Positions 49,188-58,885 are shown, counted from the first letter of the stretch. The stretch is DNA of 64,000 nucleotides from Oegoconia quadripuncta (GCA_949316235.1 OX438757.1:13572657-13636656); one strand, 5' to 3'. Numbers and translations are program-made. The notes: generated by a model from the sequence alone, not told the origin.

Positions 49188-49813
49188 CAGGGTGGTCCAA
49201 CTAGTGACGTCAACAAATTTTTTTTAGATTCCTCATACTGGGGTGTGTCCGAAAATACCCCATGTATGTTCCGCGATTTTTTGTATTTTTCGAGTTGTTA
49301 ATTTTTTTGTGATTTTTGGATGTTTTCTGCAAGCCAGGTTTCAAAAATTCATATCTTTTTTTGTAGTAGGTATTTAGCAGATCTTTTTTTTGTGACATAA
49401 TTGTATTGAATGTTGTTTTAATAAAAAAAATAATTCAACTTCCTGAAATTATTCAAAGTTGCTCAAAAAAGGGCTGAAAGTTAAAAATTAACTTTTTAGT
49501 AGGTTTTACTGAAACATTCAAATTCAATTTAAAAATACAAGAAGGAGTTTCCATTGCTTTTAACAAACTTTTAAAACTTTGCAAGGTCCTTAACTACCAT
49601 AATAAATAAAAAAAAATAGCACTTAATAGGCTTTTTTTGTTGCAATCGGCCTTTGAAGGCGGTTAGTCTGAAAATCATTAAAAATCATTTAAAGCGTTAA
49701 AAATTCTTTTACATACTTTTTATTATTATTATGGTAAATTAAAGTTAAAAATGTAATTTTAAAATCATTTTGTTTGGAATTCCTGTAAAATAACTGCAGC
49801 TCGTGTATTTTTA
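49188..49813 (+). repeat. Left terminal inverted repeat, element 2
   Basis: 626 bp, complement of 51816-52441, running in to ctgcagctcgtgtattttta. Occasional substitutions only (for example gattcctcatactgg versus gatacctcatactgg). Confidence 0.88.
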
Positions 49814-49933
49814 GAAAAATTTCGAACTCATTATGATTAAAGAAGTGAGCATTTGTCAAAATTGCTACCTGTGAAATTACCAGTTTTTGGATAGTAAATA
49901 AAAGACACAAATTACTAAATAAAATTCCATTTA

Positions 49934-51239
49934 TTATAATAAATTTTCAAAATGCCTTCCTCCAAGTTCAATACATAAACGACAACGTTTTAAAAAGTTA
50001 TGTTTTAATTGCCTGAAGCTACTTGAATATTCTTGTTTTATTTTTCTCTCCGCTTCTGAAAGTTTTTGTCTCAATTCTGTTTCGCTGTTGCTTTCCTTCG
50101 CGTACACCAGATCTTTATAAAATCCCCAAATGAAAAAGTCGATTGGGTTGAGGTCTGGTGAACGTGCAGGCCATTCGATCGGCCCTGCACGCCCAATCCA
50201 TCTTCCTCGAAAAGTGGTGTTTAGGTGCTCTCTCACTTGTACCGCATAGTGACAGGGCGCACCATCTTGTTGGAATACCATTTCTCGTCGGATCTGGAGA
50301 TTCACATCTTCTAACAATTCATGAAGATTGTTTTGTAAAAAATGTAGATAAGAATTTCCATTCAACCTGGCCGGTAATTCAAAGGGCCCAATTAACTCTC
50401 CATTTAGGATCCCAGACCAGAGGTTGACACTAAAGTGTGTTTGAAAGTTGGATGCCCTTGTCAAATGTGGGTTTTCGATGGCCCAGCTATGGTAGTTGTG
50501 AATGTTGAATATCCCAGTTCTTTCGAATCGGGACTCGTCGGTCCACAGTATTTTATTAAAAAAATCAGGGTCTTCTTCCGATCTTTGTATCATTGCTTCA
50601 CAAAAAGTCACTCTTCTTGGGTAATCGGATTCATGGAGCTGCTGGACGCGCTGGATGTGGTACGCATGGAACCCTTCTGCAATAAAAAAAACCTGCTAAG
50701 TACCTATCACAAGTTAGCTGGATACAGGTCTGTACAAAATGGGTTTGGAAGAAAAAGACAATTACCTAAATTAGAGATAGACTTACCACTACTATCGACA
50801 ATGTTTTCATAATAACAGAAAAAATTATACCTTTTTAACAATACAATTAAAAGCTAGGTTAACGAAATTTTTATGCCTTACCGTCCTTAAGAATTCTTAG
50901 AACTGTAGTCCTTGGAATGCCAGTTCGTCTTGTTATTTTTCTGGAACTTGTAGACGGGTCTCTTTGAATTTCTTCCAATACTTCTTCCACTCGTTCCGGA
51001 TCCCGGAATACAGCTCCGCGAGGTTGATTTCGCCCGGGGATACGTCCAGCCATCAGGGTATTATGTGTATTATTAAAAACCCTGTGATCCGGGTAATGCT
51101 CCATTATTTCTCCTCGTCTTTCCAAGGCCTCTCGATAAAGCCTCGCAGCTTCACTACCGTTGCCTCGGGAAACGCCATAATAATAATGCATCTCTGCGTA
51201 TTGGCTTAGTGAATAACTCATGGTACTGCACAAAGACAA
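49934..51239 (-). CDS. Tc1/mariner-superfamily transposase, two exons (about 366 aa), element 2
   Basis: Cut-and-paste transposase. Exon 1 is 51239-50882 and exon 2 is 50676-49934, around a 205-bp intron with donor g|gtaagg and acceptor attgcag. The junction codon becomes Glu and restores ILKDEGFHAYHIQRVQ, aligned with the element 1 protein. The N-terminus (YAEMHYYYGVSRGNGSEAAR) is HTH/DUF4817-like; a second HTH follows (SSRKITRRTGIPRTTVLRIL). Catalytic Asp residues lie in LWTDESRF, FQQDGAPCHY and SPDLNPIDFFIWG, with 41 residues between the last two. It ends GGRHFENLL. An alternative start is Met at 51221. No stop or frameshift. Confidence 0.9.
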
Positions 51240-51261
51240 TCCAAATCACAGAGTAACTAGG

Positions 51262-51416
51262 ACCGGTTGTTTGTAAGGCAAATCGGAGTCCAAAACACAA
51301 GCACAGGGTATTCGTAAGGCAAATCAGGGTCCAAAACACAAGCACAGGGTGATTGTAAGGCAAATCAGGGTCCAAAACACAAGCAGAGGTAATCGTGAGG
51401 CAAATCAGAGTCCAGT
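51262..51416 (-). repeat. Tandem repeat, about 45 bp x 3.5, upstream of transposase
   Basis: The unit contains gtaaggcaaatcagggtcca and aaacacaagcacaggg; four successive copies vary slightly. It lies just upstream of the transposase start, inside the element but outside the inverted repeats. The open frame across it (51154-51438) is repeat-driven, not a gene. Confidence 0.85.
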
Positions 51417-51815
51417 TAACACAGCGCAAGTAGTTCAAGGGAAAGAAAATAACGTCAACGAGAGCAGTCTTATCACGCGCGATGGCAAGAAACGACTAAC
51501 GTAACAAAAGACTCAAACGCACCTTTTCGGCCGCGTGATTGGACTCCCCCGCCTTCCTACCCCGCTCCACCCCCGCGGTCCTTTTGTGTGCCCGTCAGTC
51601 ACTGTCAGCCTCAAACCTCTCTGTTGCAGCTCGATACGAAATAGAGCCCGCTAGTACTTCTCGCTCAGACGTGCCGAGATAGCACAAGGGGCGGGTCTTG
51701 GAGCAAGTAAAAACGGTCCCGTTGCTACCTGCCCTTGGAATTCAATGGCATGTCCGCGTATAATTTCACAAAGATCACATTTTGAATCATAGTGCTAAAA
51801 CCAAAGTTATTGTAG

Positions 51816-52441
51816 TAAAAATACACGAGCTGCAGTTATTTTACAGGAATTCCAAACAAAATGATTTTAAAATTACATTTTTAACTTTAATTTACCATAA
51901 TAATAATAAAAAGTATGTAAAAGAATTTTTAACGCTTTAAATGATTTTTAATGATTTTCAGACTAACCGCCTTCAAAGGCCGATTGCAACAAAAAAAGCC
52001 TATTAAGTGCTATTTTTTTTTATTTATTATGGTAGTTAAGGACCTTGCAAAGTTTTAAAAGTTTGTTAAAAGCAATGGAAACTCCTTCTTGTATTTTTAA
52101 ATTGAATTTGAATGTTTCAGTAAAACCTACTAAAAAGTTAATTTTTAACTTTCAACCCTTTTTTGAGCAACTTTGAATAATTTCAGGAAGTTGAATTATT
52201 TTTTTTATTAAAACAACATTCAATACAATTATGTCACAAAAAAAAGATCTGCTAAATACCTACTACAAAAAAAGATATGAATTTTTGAAACCTGGCTTGC
52301 AGAAAACATCCAAAAATCACAAAAAAATTAACAACTCGAAAAATACAAAAAGTCGCGGAACATACATGGGGTATTTTCGGACACACCCCAGTATGAGGTA
52401 TCTAAAAAAAATTTGTTGACGTCACTAGTTGGACCACCCTG
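51816..52441 (-). repeat. Right terminal inverted repeat, element 2
   Basis: 626-bp complement of the left arm, ending acgtcactagttggaccacc ctg, then TA. It ends 141 bp upstream of exon 6. Confidence 0.88.
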
Positions 52442-52582
52442 TATACAGGACGTATGGCAACCCTAACTATACTTCTACAGCGTAGTTGAGTCAAACACAA
52501 AAGAATCAAAACACGCAAAAAACCAGTTTCCCGCGTCTCTGGGAATTGAAAAGCCTTCAATTGTCTACAGTTTTGTTTGCAG

Positions 52583-52695
52583 GTCGTCCAGATCGCGGTC
52601 GCGGTCGGTGACACCGAGCGGGTCGCCCCCGCCTCTACCGCTACCGCCGCCTCCACCCCCGCCCCCGCATACACTACACCCCGACAATGCCCTGG
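52583..52695 (+). CDS. NaCP60E: NaCP60E exon 6: I-II linker, SR/proline-rich
   Basis: The acceptor is gtttgcag and the donor ctgg|gtaact. This short GC-rich exon encodes SRSRSRSVTPSGSPPP followed by a run of ten or more prolines and HTLHPDNAL. It was found by frame logic: only this frame links AA| of exon 5 to |GT of exon 7 without a stop. The composition differs sharply from the AT-rich surroundings. The low-complexity linker is probably disordered. It begins 118 bp after the end of the hAT-like MITE that contains element 2. Confidence 0.82.
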
Positions 52696-52712
52696 GTAAC
52701 TACCTCCATAAA

Positions 52713-53044
52713 TATTTTTTTTTTATGCACGACGGGTTGGTACTTGACCTCAATCACACATGATGTTAAGTGAAGATGAGGTCGAAGGTGGAAGCGTACC
52801 CGGACACCCCAACACATTTGGGGGACTGGCTATCTTATCTCTGACAACCTGAACACAACAATGCTATTAACATTGCTGCTTGGCGGAAGATTTAGATATG
52901 ATGGTGGTAGCTAGCCAGGCGGACATTTAAAATGCCCTACCACCAACCAAACCGAGTACTTAAACATGTACCCCGCTGGGGATTGAACCCGCGACCTCTG
53001 AATCGTAAACCCAATGTTGTTTACATTGAGCCACGGAGGCGGCT
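52713..53044 (-). mobile_element. SINE1 copy, full length, minus
   Basis: T-tract, gcacgacgggttggtacttg, body, then gtaccccgctggggattgaa (B box complement) and gagccacggaggcggc (head complement). Lies 18 bp after the exon 6 donor. Confidence 0.9.
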
Positions 53045-53499
53045 AGGAGGATAAATAAGTTCTACATTGAAAATAATTAAAAAGATTGTAATACTCCATC
53101 ATGATTATCACATATTATTGTACAACGACAAGTAACATAAAGCCGTCAAGGAGTTCCAGTGGCAATCTTCTGGCTCCATCCTCAGACCCTCGTCATCATA
53201 TAATATGCCCTTGTCCTTGCAAAAACAAACTTGTCCAAATTCGACTATATTTACATTTGCCATCCCGGGCTCCATCATCAGATCAGCTCGATGGTACCAT
53301 AAAATATTATGGTACTATCGATTGTATTATGGTGCAATAGCATTGTCACCAAACTTACATAAACATGGCGAATTTCAGCTCAATCAGATACAAGCATGTG
53401 GTTGAAAGATGGTTTGTAAATTTTGAAACGGACCTTATACGAATATTGCAAGCGAAATAAAGAATTTTGTTTCGTTGCACGGAAACACTCTTATTAAAA

Positions 53500-53620
53500 T
53501 CCCACTAGTGGTCGCCCGTCCAAGGACTGACCGCGCCAAACGTTGCTTAACTTCAGTAATCGAAAACGAATTCGACACCATGCACGAGTGCATCTTCAGA
53601 CGTGGTATGAAACGCCCAAA
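53500..53620 (-). mobile_element. 5S-rRNA-derived SINE (SINE3-like) head, minus strand
   Basis: On the minus strand: cataccacgtctga near the start, then ctgaagttaagcaacg, tttggcgcggtcagtccttg and gacgggcgaccactagtggg. These match in order the 5S rRNA box A (gaagttaagcaacg), intermediate region (ggcgcggttagtacttgg) and box C (ggatgggtgacc). A non-5S body follows to about 53340 on the minus strand. The 143-codon plus-strand open frame over it is a coincidence. Confidence 0.75.
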
Positions 53621-54068
53621 AATCGATGCAGATTATCCGATAACCAATTTAGTTGTCTGCAGACAGACAAACGGACAGAGTTACTGCAGTAATAGCGCTC
53701 CGATTTCACCCCTTGGGTATGAGAACTTAGAAAGACTTCATCATTCAAACGCCTACGCTTCGACTATGACAGTAGACTGTAGATTATTGTTCAAAGTATA
53801 CGCCTACATCCAAAGATTTATCTCCATTTTCTATTCAAATGTCACCGTGTGGGAAGACGTCGTGAGATTAATGCATAGATGGGTGACGTCGACCTGTTTG
53901 GTATAGAATTTAGACACCGAAATACTAAAAGGTCGCGGGTTTAAATCCATTTTTAAAGTGGAAATACGTAAAGGGAGTTAGAGTAAGGAGTCAATTTTGA
54001 TTTTTTTTTTCTTACATCGTATATCCCTGCGACATAAAGTTAAAAAAATGGATAAATATTAAAAATAA

Positions 54069-54269
54069 ATGGGCACAGCAACAATGTTCTCAATATCAAC
54101 AAAATTACCTACTGTCAGATATACAAGACAGACTCCCAAGAGAGATCAAAATGATAACCAGATTAGAGGAGCAATAGGATACATTAGCGAAATAGATACT
54201 ACAGGATCTCAAGATAGATCAAGAATTTTACCTACAGTTAGTTTCTTTGCTTTGTCTAATACTGCTTGA
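54069..54269 (+). other. Unexplained 66-codon open stretch in intron 6
   Basis: Non-repetitive frame with balanced composition (YTRQTPKRDQNDNQIRGAIG and DTTGSQDRSRI). It lies between exons 6 and 7 of the I-II linker. No clear splice acceptor in the required phase was found. It may be a decayed element or a rarely used exon. Confidence 0.2.
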
Positions 54270-54468
54270 AAGTCTCATATTAGTTTTGCTATCGCAAGGT
54301 GGCTAAAATCGATGTCTAAAACTACAATGCCAAGCTTTCTGAAACGAAAACTATAGTCACTCTCAAAATAATTACCGTCAAGACATGACGCACCAATACC
54401 AACATTACATCATAAGCAAGTAATTGAAACCAATAAATGGGTTAAACATCGAAAATTTAAACCACCAG

Positions 54469-54686
54469 GTCGTGGAGCTCTCATAGCCGCTGGCCGTCAA
54501 CTAAGTGACCACAGCAACAATAGAGAGTCGTCGCTGGACGACTCCGGAGTGGTGGACGATCATGACGATGGAGAACATACGTCAGACGACCAGGCGCCGC
54601 ATCCACACCCAAGAAGGGCGCATATACTCCCGCCTCCACCTCAACCTTCACACCCGCCGCCAATCACAGTACCACTGATACAGCAG
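54469..54686 (+). CDS. NaCP60E: NaCP60E exon 7: I-II linker, acidic and His/Pro-rich
   Basis: The acceptor is ccaccag and the donor cagcag|gtacaa. The exon completes Gly and encodes RGALIAAGRQLSDH, an acidic serine stretch (SSLDDSGVVDDHDDGE), and a His/Pro-rich tail ending in VPLIQQ. It reads through to exon 8 in phase 0. No domain was recognised; a cytoplasmic regulatory linker is expected here in the family. Confidence 0.88.
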
Positions 54687-54931
54687 GTACAATTCTTCTA
54701 AGATCATTTTAGAAATATCGTATCACAATGTCCGACTGCAATCCTCACAATGAGCAACGTGAGGAGGACTCGGAGACTCGGAACAACGGAGGCTCTGTTA
54801 GCAATGTTTGGTCTAGTCATAATTCTATGACTGAATTCATATTTTTTTAGATTTTAGAATCTAATCTAGAAACGAAAGTGCCTGTGGGTACAATAATAAT
54901 AAAATAAATAGATCTATTTATAATATTACAG

Positions 54932-55085
54932 GAGATTCAAACGCAAGAGCCAAAACAGAAAAACGGTTCAAAAATAGAAAGGCTGCCAGAGAAAACAAAA
55001 GAGAAAGACAGAAGGAGCGAGAGGAGCAGCCTTCAGGACAAGTATCCATTGAACCCAGATTATCTCAATCAGATCGTAGTGCTAG
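54932..55085 (+). CDS. NaCP60E: NaCP60E exon 8: I-II linker, charged helix
   Basis: The acceptor is atattacag and the donor ctag|gtaaaa. It encodes a highly charged segment rich in K, E and R (including KIERLPEKTKEKDRRSERSS), then DKYPLNPDYLNQIVVL, a conserved lead-in to domain II in DSC1 channels. The split codon G|AT makes Asp with exon 9. Confidence 0.9.
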
Positions 55086-56967
55086 GTAAAAGAAAACTTG
55101 ATTAATTTATTGCACTGCTTTTGAATTTGTGAAATGCTATCAAAACTCAACAATATATTTCATATCCCAATATTGTTGTATTACAATATACGTTATAGCA
55201 ATTACAGAGAATGTAAGGAATAACAGTCGGATTTCATGTGACGCCATAAAAATAATATTTATAATTTGATAGCATTACACAACGATATCATAACTAAAAT
55301 AATAATCTAATTAATTGGCACGGCTTCGACACTGAAAAGCACAAAACAGACACCAAAACCACTGAATGAGAGCTTTGCAAACGATGATAGAATAAATTAA
55401 AAATTAAACGAATTGGTGATCATTCAGTATCTTTAAAAATTGCGTAGATAGATTAATACGAATGTAAGATATGGCTACTAATTATAATGCATGGTATACA
55501 AGATAATTATTCTAAACTTTTAAAATTTACTAGGTTTAGGAAACCATTATCTAATAGGCTCTCTTCCTAATAAACTTTGGCTTGCATTCTTTGCAAATTA
55601 TCTATTTACTTAAAAAAACGCCATGTATAAACTTTTCTATTAATTTCTTTTCCAAATTCTTAGATAATCAAATTGTCTTGAGTTACTTCTTCTAAATATC
55701 TAACTATACACTCTTTTTCAACTTGCATTTGCAAACAGATGATATTTTCTTTGGATTTCACAAGCATTATGTAAGATTCTGTTTGATTTTAGATTAAAAA
55801 CAAAATTTGCGATGGCCGTTTGATTTTGGATTTATAATTTTAATCATAATCAGACGGTCAAACTTAATCCTTTGGTAGCTTGGTCGAGCCCAATCATGAA
55901 ATGTTCTATCTATGATGAATGACATTAAAATATTGTAATAATCATACCGAACACAATTTAATTTCTGTTCAAAAAGCTACCAGAATCGTAGACACCGCAA
56001 TTTTTCATTCTGCAATTCAAAATAATTATAGATGCTAAGGTCTAGGATACAACCGTTTCTTAGAGGTTTTCTTATTGTGAATTGGCATAATGTAAGGATG
56101 ATGAAATGGTTGCATCTGATGGCTAGTAACATTCACCATTAGCTTCACTTCTCAATGAGACAATGTTTTATTGAGTATTTTGATATGACACTTGCAATTC
56201 TCGCTTCTACCCTCATTAATATCGTCAGGGGCGGACTGGCCATACAAGCGCGCGCCCACCCTCCCCCCAGCGGAGACGACGAAAATTAATGAGCTCAGTT
56301 TATTGGCAGCCACGCACAAAACTCATATGGGCAATTACGAGCAAAATTGCACTTACTTCACAGGTTAGTAAAACACAGACGCCAACGCTTCTGCCCCCCA
56401 GTCCACCCCTGTTTCCCACAGGAAGACTGCAGGGTGACTTTGCGATTGGTTCATTGTTGTCTCGTCTATCAAAACCAAATCTCATACAATTTTAATTTAC
56501 TATACACATTTTGAAATCAATGATACGATTTGCAATTTCTTTACACGGGTTTTCGTGTCCAAAAGAAAAGTCTTTTACAATTTGATCACAGTCGATCTGA
56601 TTATAGTTCGAAATTATTAAAACCAACACTTAGATTATCTACACTTATTGGCGATTCAAAATGTTTGTGTATCTGCTAAATAAGTACCATGCATTTTCCT
56701 GCGTTCCCTACTTTTGTTCCCAATATTCCGCTTTGAAATGCATGATTTTTTTCGGAAATACTTATTACTTAAATGAATTTTATAATTACATATGCAAGCG
56801 GGAGCTTTGCATTGAAATAATTTGTATTCGCTTTTCTATGCTTCAGCAGTTCAGAAAACAACTCTATCTTTTTAAAAATTTCCTTCTTCTTTATAATTAT
56901 AATAACTTCTTCTTTGTTATAATTAATTTCAAGGTATTGTTTAATAATGTTATCAATTTGATCACAG
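55086..56967 (+). other. Intron 8 (1.9 kb), no recognised element
   Basis: AT-rich sequence with one short GC-rich patch near 56240-56280. Open frames at 56289-56495 and the upstream part of 56661-56967 are low-complexity and lie within the intron. I see no repeat shared with the rest of the window. Confidence 0.6.
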
Positions 56968-57182
56968 ATGAACTCGTGGATAGAAACTGTGAATGCTGCG
57001 TAACCTGCTGCATAGACTACGAAGGCTGGCTTCAGTTTCAAAATTGTTTATATGGGATTGTCAAAGATCCTCTGTTCGAGTTATTTATAACAACGTGCAT
57101 AGTTCTTAATACGCTCTTTCTCGCTTTGGAGCACCACGGTATGAGTGAGAACGTTAGACAGGCCCTAGATATAGGAAATAAG
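56968..57182 (+). CDS. NaCP60E: NaCP60E exon 9: pre-domain II Cys cluster and domain II S1
   Basis: The acceptor is gatcacag and the donor aataag|gtaatt. It opens with DELVDRNCECCVTCC, a cluster of five cysteines on the cytoplasmic side, then DYEGWLQFQ and S1 (FELFITTCIVLNTLFLALEH). It closes with HHGMSENVRQALDIGNK. The open frame extends 5' of the acceptor through intron sequence, which is coincidental. From here on the gene is compact. Confidence 0.95.
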
Positions 57183-57263
57183 GTAATTAATTTGTCTTAT
57201 ATTATTTTATAGGTGTTTTATATTAAATATTACTTCTATCCCAACCCAAATTTTCGTTTCCAG

Positions 57264-57434
57264 GTGTTCACATCAATATTTACTTTAGAGTGTATAATGA
57301 AAGTGATGGCGATGGGTAAAGATTATTTCGCGTGTGGGTGGAACATATTTGATTTGATTATAGTGTCAGCCAGCCTTTTAGATCTCATATTTGAGCTCGT
57401 TGATGGCCTATCCGTGTTAAGGGGCCTTCGTTTG
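57264..57434 (+). CDS. NaCP60E: NaCP60E exon 10: domain II S2, S3 and start of S4
   Basis: The acceptor is gtttccag and the donor tttg|gtaaga, phase 0 at both ends (57 codons). It encodes [16 protein letters not shown] (S2 with acidic residue), [16 protein letters not shown] (S3) and [10 protein letters not shown], the first half of the S4 voltage sensor. Confidence 0.96.
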
Positions 57435-57645
57435 GTAAGACATAAACAATTTTATTCGTCATTATTCTTAAAATAAAATTCAGACTTTAACAGATAATAG
57501 CAAGTAATTTTATGTTAGACTAAAGTTATGTCAGTTTTCTCTATGCTTTGTGTACACGATTATGCAGACATTAAGCTTTATTGTGTTGATATTTGATGTA
57601 TCTGTTTTATTGATTTTAAGCTGTAATCTAATGCATTTATTTCAG

Positions 57646-57839
57646 TTACGAGTGTTAAAGTTAGCTCAGTCATGGACTACAATGAAAGTGTTGTTGAGTA
57701 TTATAATATCGACAATCGGTGCTCTCGGTAATTTGACGTTCGTGTTAGTGATAGTTATATACATTTTCGCCGTTATCGGTATGCAGTTGTTTTCGAAATC
57801 GTACACTCCGGACAAGTTCGAGCCAGACCCTGTACCTAG
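57646..57839 (+). CDS. NaCP60E: NaCP60E exon 11: domain II S4 end and S5
   Basis: The acceptor is tatttcag and the donor ctag|gtgagt. It continues S4 as [17 protein letters not shown], then encodes the S4-S5 linker and S5 ([18 protein letters not shown]), and the start of the turret ending DPVPR with Arg split across the junction. The S4 interruption by an intron fits a family gene structure. Confidence 0.96.
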
Positions 57840-58199
57840 GTGAGTAATTTTAAACTAATCAACTACCGTCATGACTTGTATTTTAGAAATAATATTTTAA
57901 TTTGCATGCATGTTACTAATTAATGTTTTTAGAGTTTAGCGTTTTATCCCGGTGTACGTCAAACATTGGTTGGTAAAGGTGACGTGGAACTACACTTGCC
58001 GTCTTACCACAAAAACACAACATGGAACAAATTCTATGATTAACACTGTCAATGTCAAAAATGAACCATTATAAGACCTTGTTTTTCCTCGTTTTTGTGG
58101 GAAGGTTGTCATGTTGCAATTTAACTAATTAGCCATATTTAACACCTATTATATTTAAGGGCAATGTCTATCAAATATTTTAATTTTTAACTATCTCAG

Positions 58200-58431
58200 G
58201 TGGAACTTCAACGACTTCTTCCACTCATTCATGATGATATTCCGGATCCTTTGCGGAGAGTGGATCGAACCTTTATGGGATTGTATGAGGGCTGAACAAG
58301 CAAGCGGCGCAGAAAGCTGCTTCTTTATATTCCTACCCGCATTAGTAATGGGAAACTTCATGGTGCTCAACCTCTTCCTTGCCTTACTGCTCAATAGCTT
58401 TAATAGTGAAGAGCTAAAAAACAGGAAGGAG
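58200..58431 (+). CDS. NaCP60E: NaCP60E exon 12: domain II pore (selectivity E) and S6
   Basis: The acceptor is tatctcag and the donor aaggag|gtaatg. It encodes [21 protein letters not shown], with Glu of CGEW as the domain II selectivity residue, then a Cys-containing loop and S6 ([20 protein letters not shown]). It ends in the cytoplasmic [10 protein letters not shown]. Confidence 0.96.
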
Positions 58432-58885
58432 GTAATGGTAATGTCATGTTCGGTGTTCGTAACGCACTTTTGGATTTGTCATGCAATGTGTGATGCACGA
58501 TGTTGTATTGGCAAATGGCTTTTGTTGTCGTTTGTTGTCTTGTTTGGTGTTGTGATTTGAACTTCTTGACTTTCTTGATAGCCGATAGCATGCCAAGGAT
58601 AATATACTAACATTAATATAAGACGGTGCTCTCCATATAAGTTAGAGTCATTCCAAAGGTCAAACATACAACATTTGGTATACTGTCGACTGTCCTAGAA
58701 ATTTAGAATTTAAACCGAATTATTAGTTGTGTAGAATTTATCAAAGATGTTTGTGTGTTTAATAAATGTATTGAATTTTATATAAATAAACAAGTCGGCA
58801 TATTCAACATTTGAAAATAGCTATGTCTTGACACTTGAAATTTTCGAATCGAAAACCGAAATTAATTTTTAGGTTTGGATTTCAG

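Larger units (their letters stand above)
49188..52441 (-). mobile_element. Intact mariner-like transposon, element 2 (DD41D)
   Basis: The ends are cagggtggtccaactagtga and its complement, flanked by TA (49186-49187 and 52442-52443). The terminal inverted repeats are 626 bp each. The arms even carry mirror-image 62-codon open frames differing at very few residues. A two-exon transposase is on the minus strand, antisense to the host gene. Length 3,254 bp. Arm similarity and the open gene suggest recent activity. Confidence 0.93.
48871..52465. mobile_element. hAT-like MITE interrupted by element 2
   Basis: The ends are tagggttgccata and its complement tatggcaaccct(a). They are flanked by the identical octamer actatact at 48863-48870 and 52466-52473; an 8-bp duplication is diagnostic of hAT elements. 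Own sequence is 48871-49187 plus 52442-52465; the rest is the inserted mariner-like element. It encodes no protein. Confidence 0.88.
33449..52582 (+). other. Intron 5 (19.1 kb), the largest, transposon-rich
   Basis: The intron separates the basic and proline-rich parts of the I-II linker. It holds LINE RT remnants (34264-34653, 36640-36960, 41495-41745, 45158-45662), foldback elements (35377-35947, 43798-44406), a terminal-inverted-repeat element (47222-47670), SINE1 and SINE2 copies, a 5S-related fragment (39485-39560), and near its end element 2 nested in a hAT-like MITE. I recognise nothing in 39600-40130, 41760-42090 or 45700-46320. No host coding exon was recognised. Confidence 0.78.
52696..54468 (+). 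other. Intron 6 (1.8 kb)
   Basis: The intron contains a SINE1 copy (52713-53044, minus), a 5S-rRNA-derived segment (53500-53620, minus) with its downstream body to about 53340, and an unexplained 66-codon open stretch at 54069-54269. It is otherwise unremarkable AT-rich sequence. Confidence 0.8.

Noticed and set aside
50158..50812. Plus-strand frames of 89 and 125 codons
   Set aside because: Antisense shadows of the element 2 transposase and its intron.
51154..51438. 94-codon repetitive protein
   Set aside because: Produced by the 45-bp tandem array; periodic residues follow the DNA repeat.
53475..53906. 143-codon plus-strand frame as a host protein
   Set aside because: It lies antisense over the 5S-derived SINE head and body; no recognisable domain.
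56661..57212. 183-codon open frame as a separate gene
   Set aside because: Its 3' part is channel exon 9 (from 56968); the 5' part is low-complexity intron read by chance, upstream of a good acceptor.
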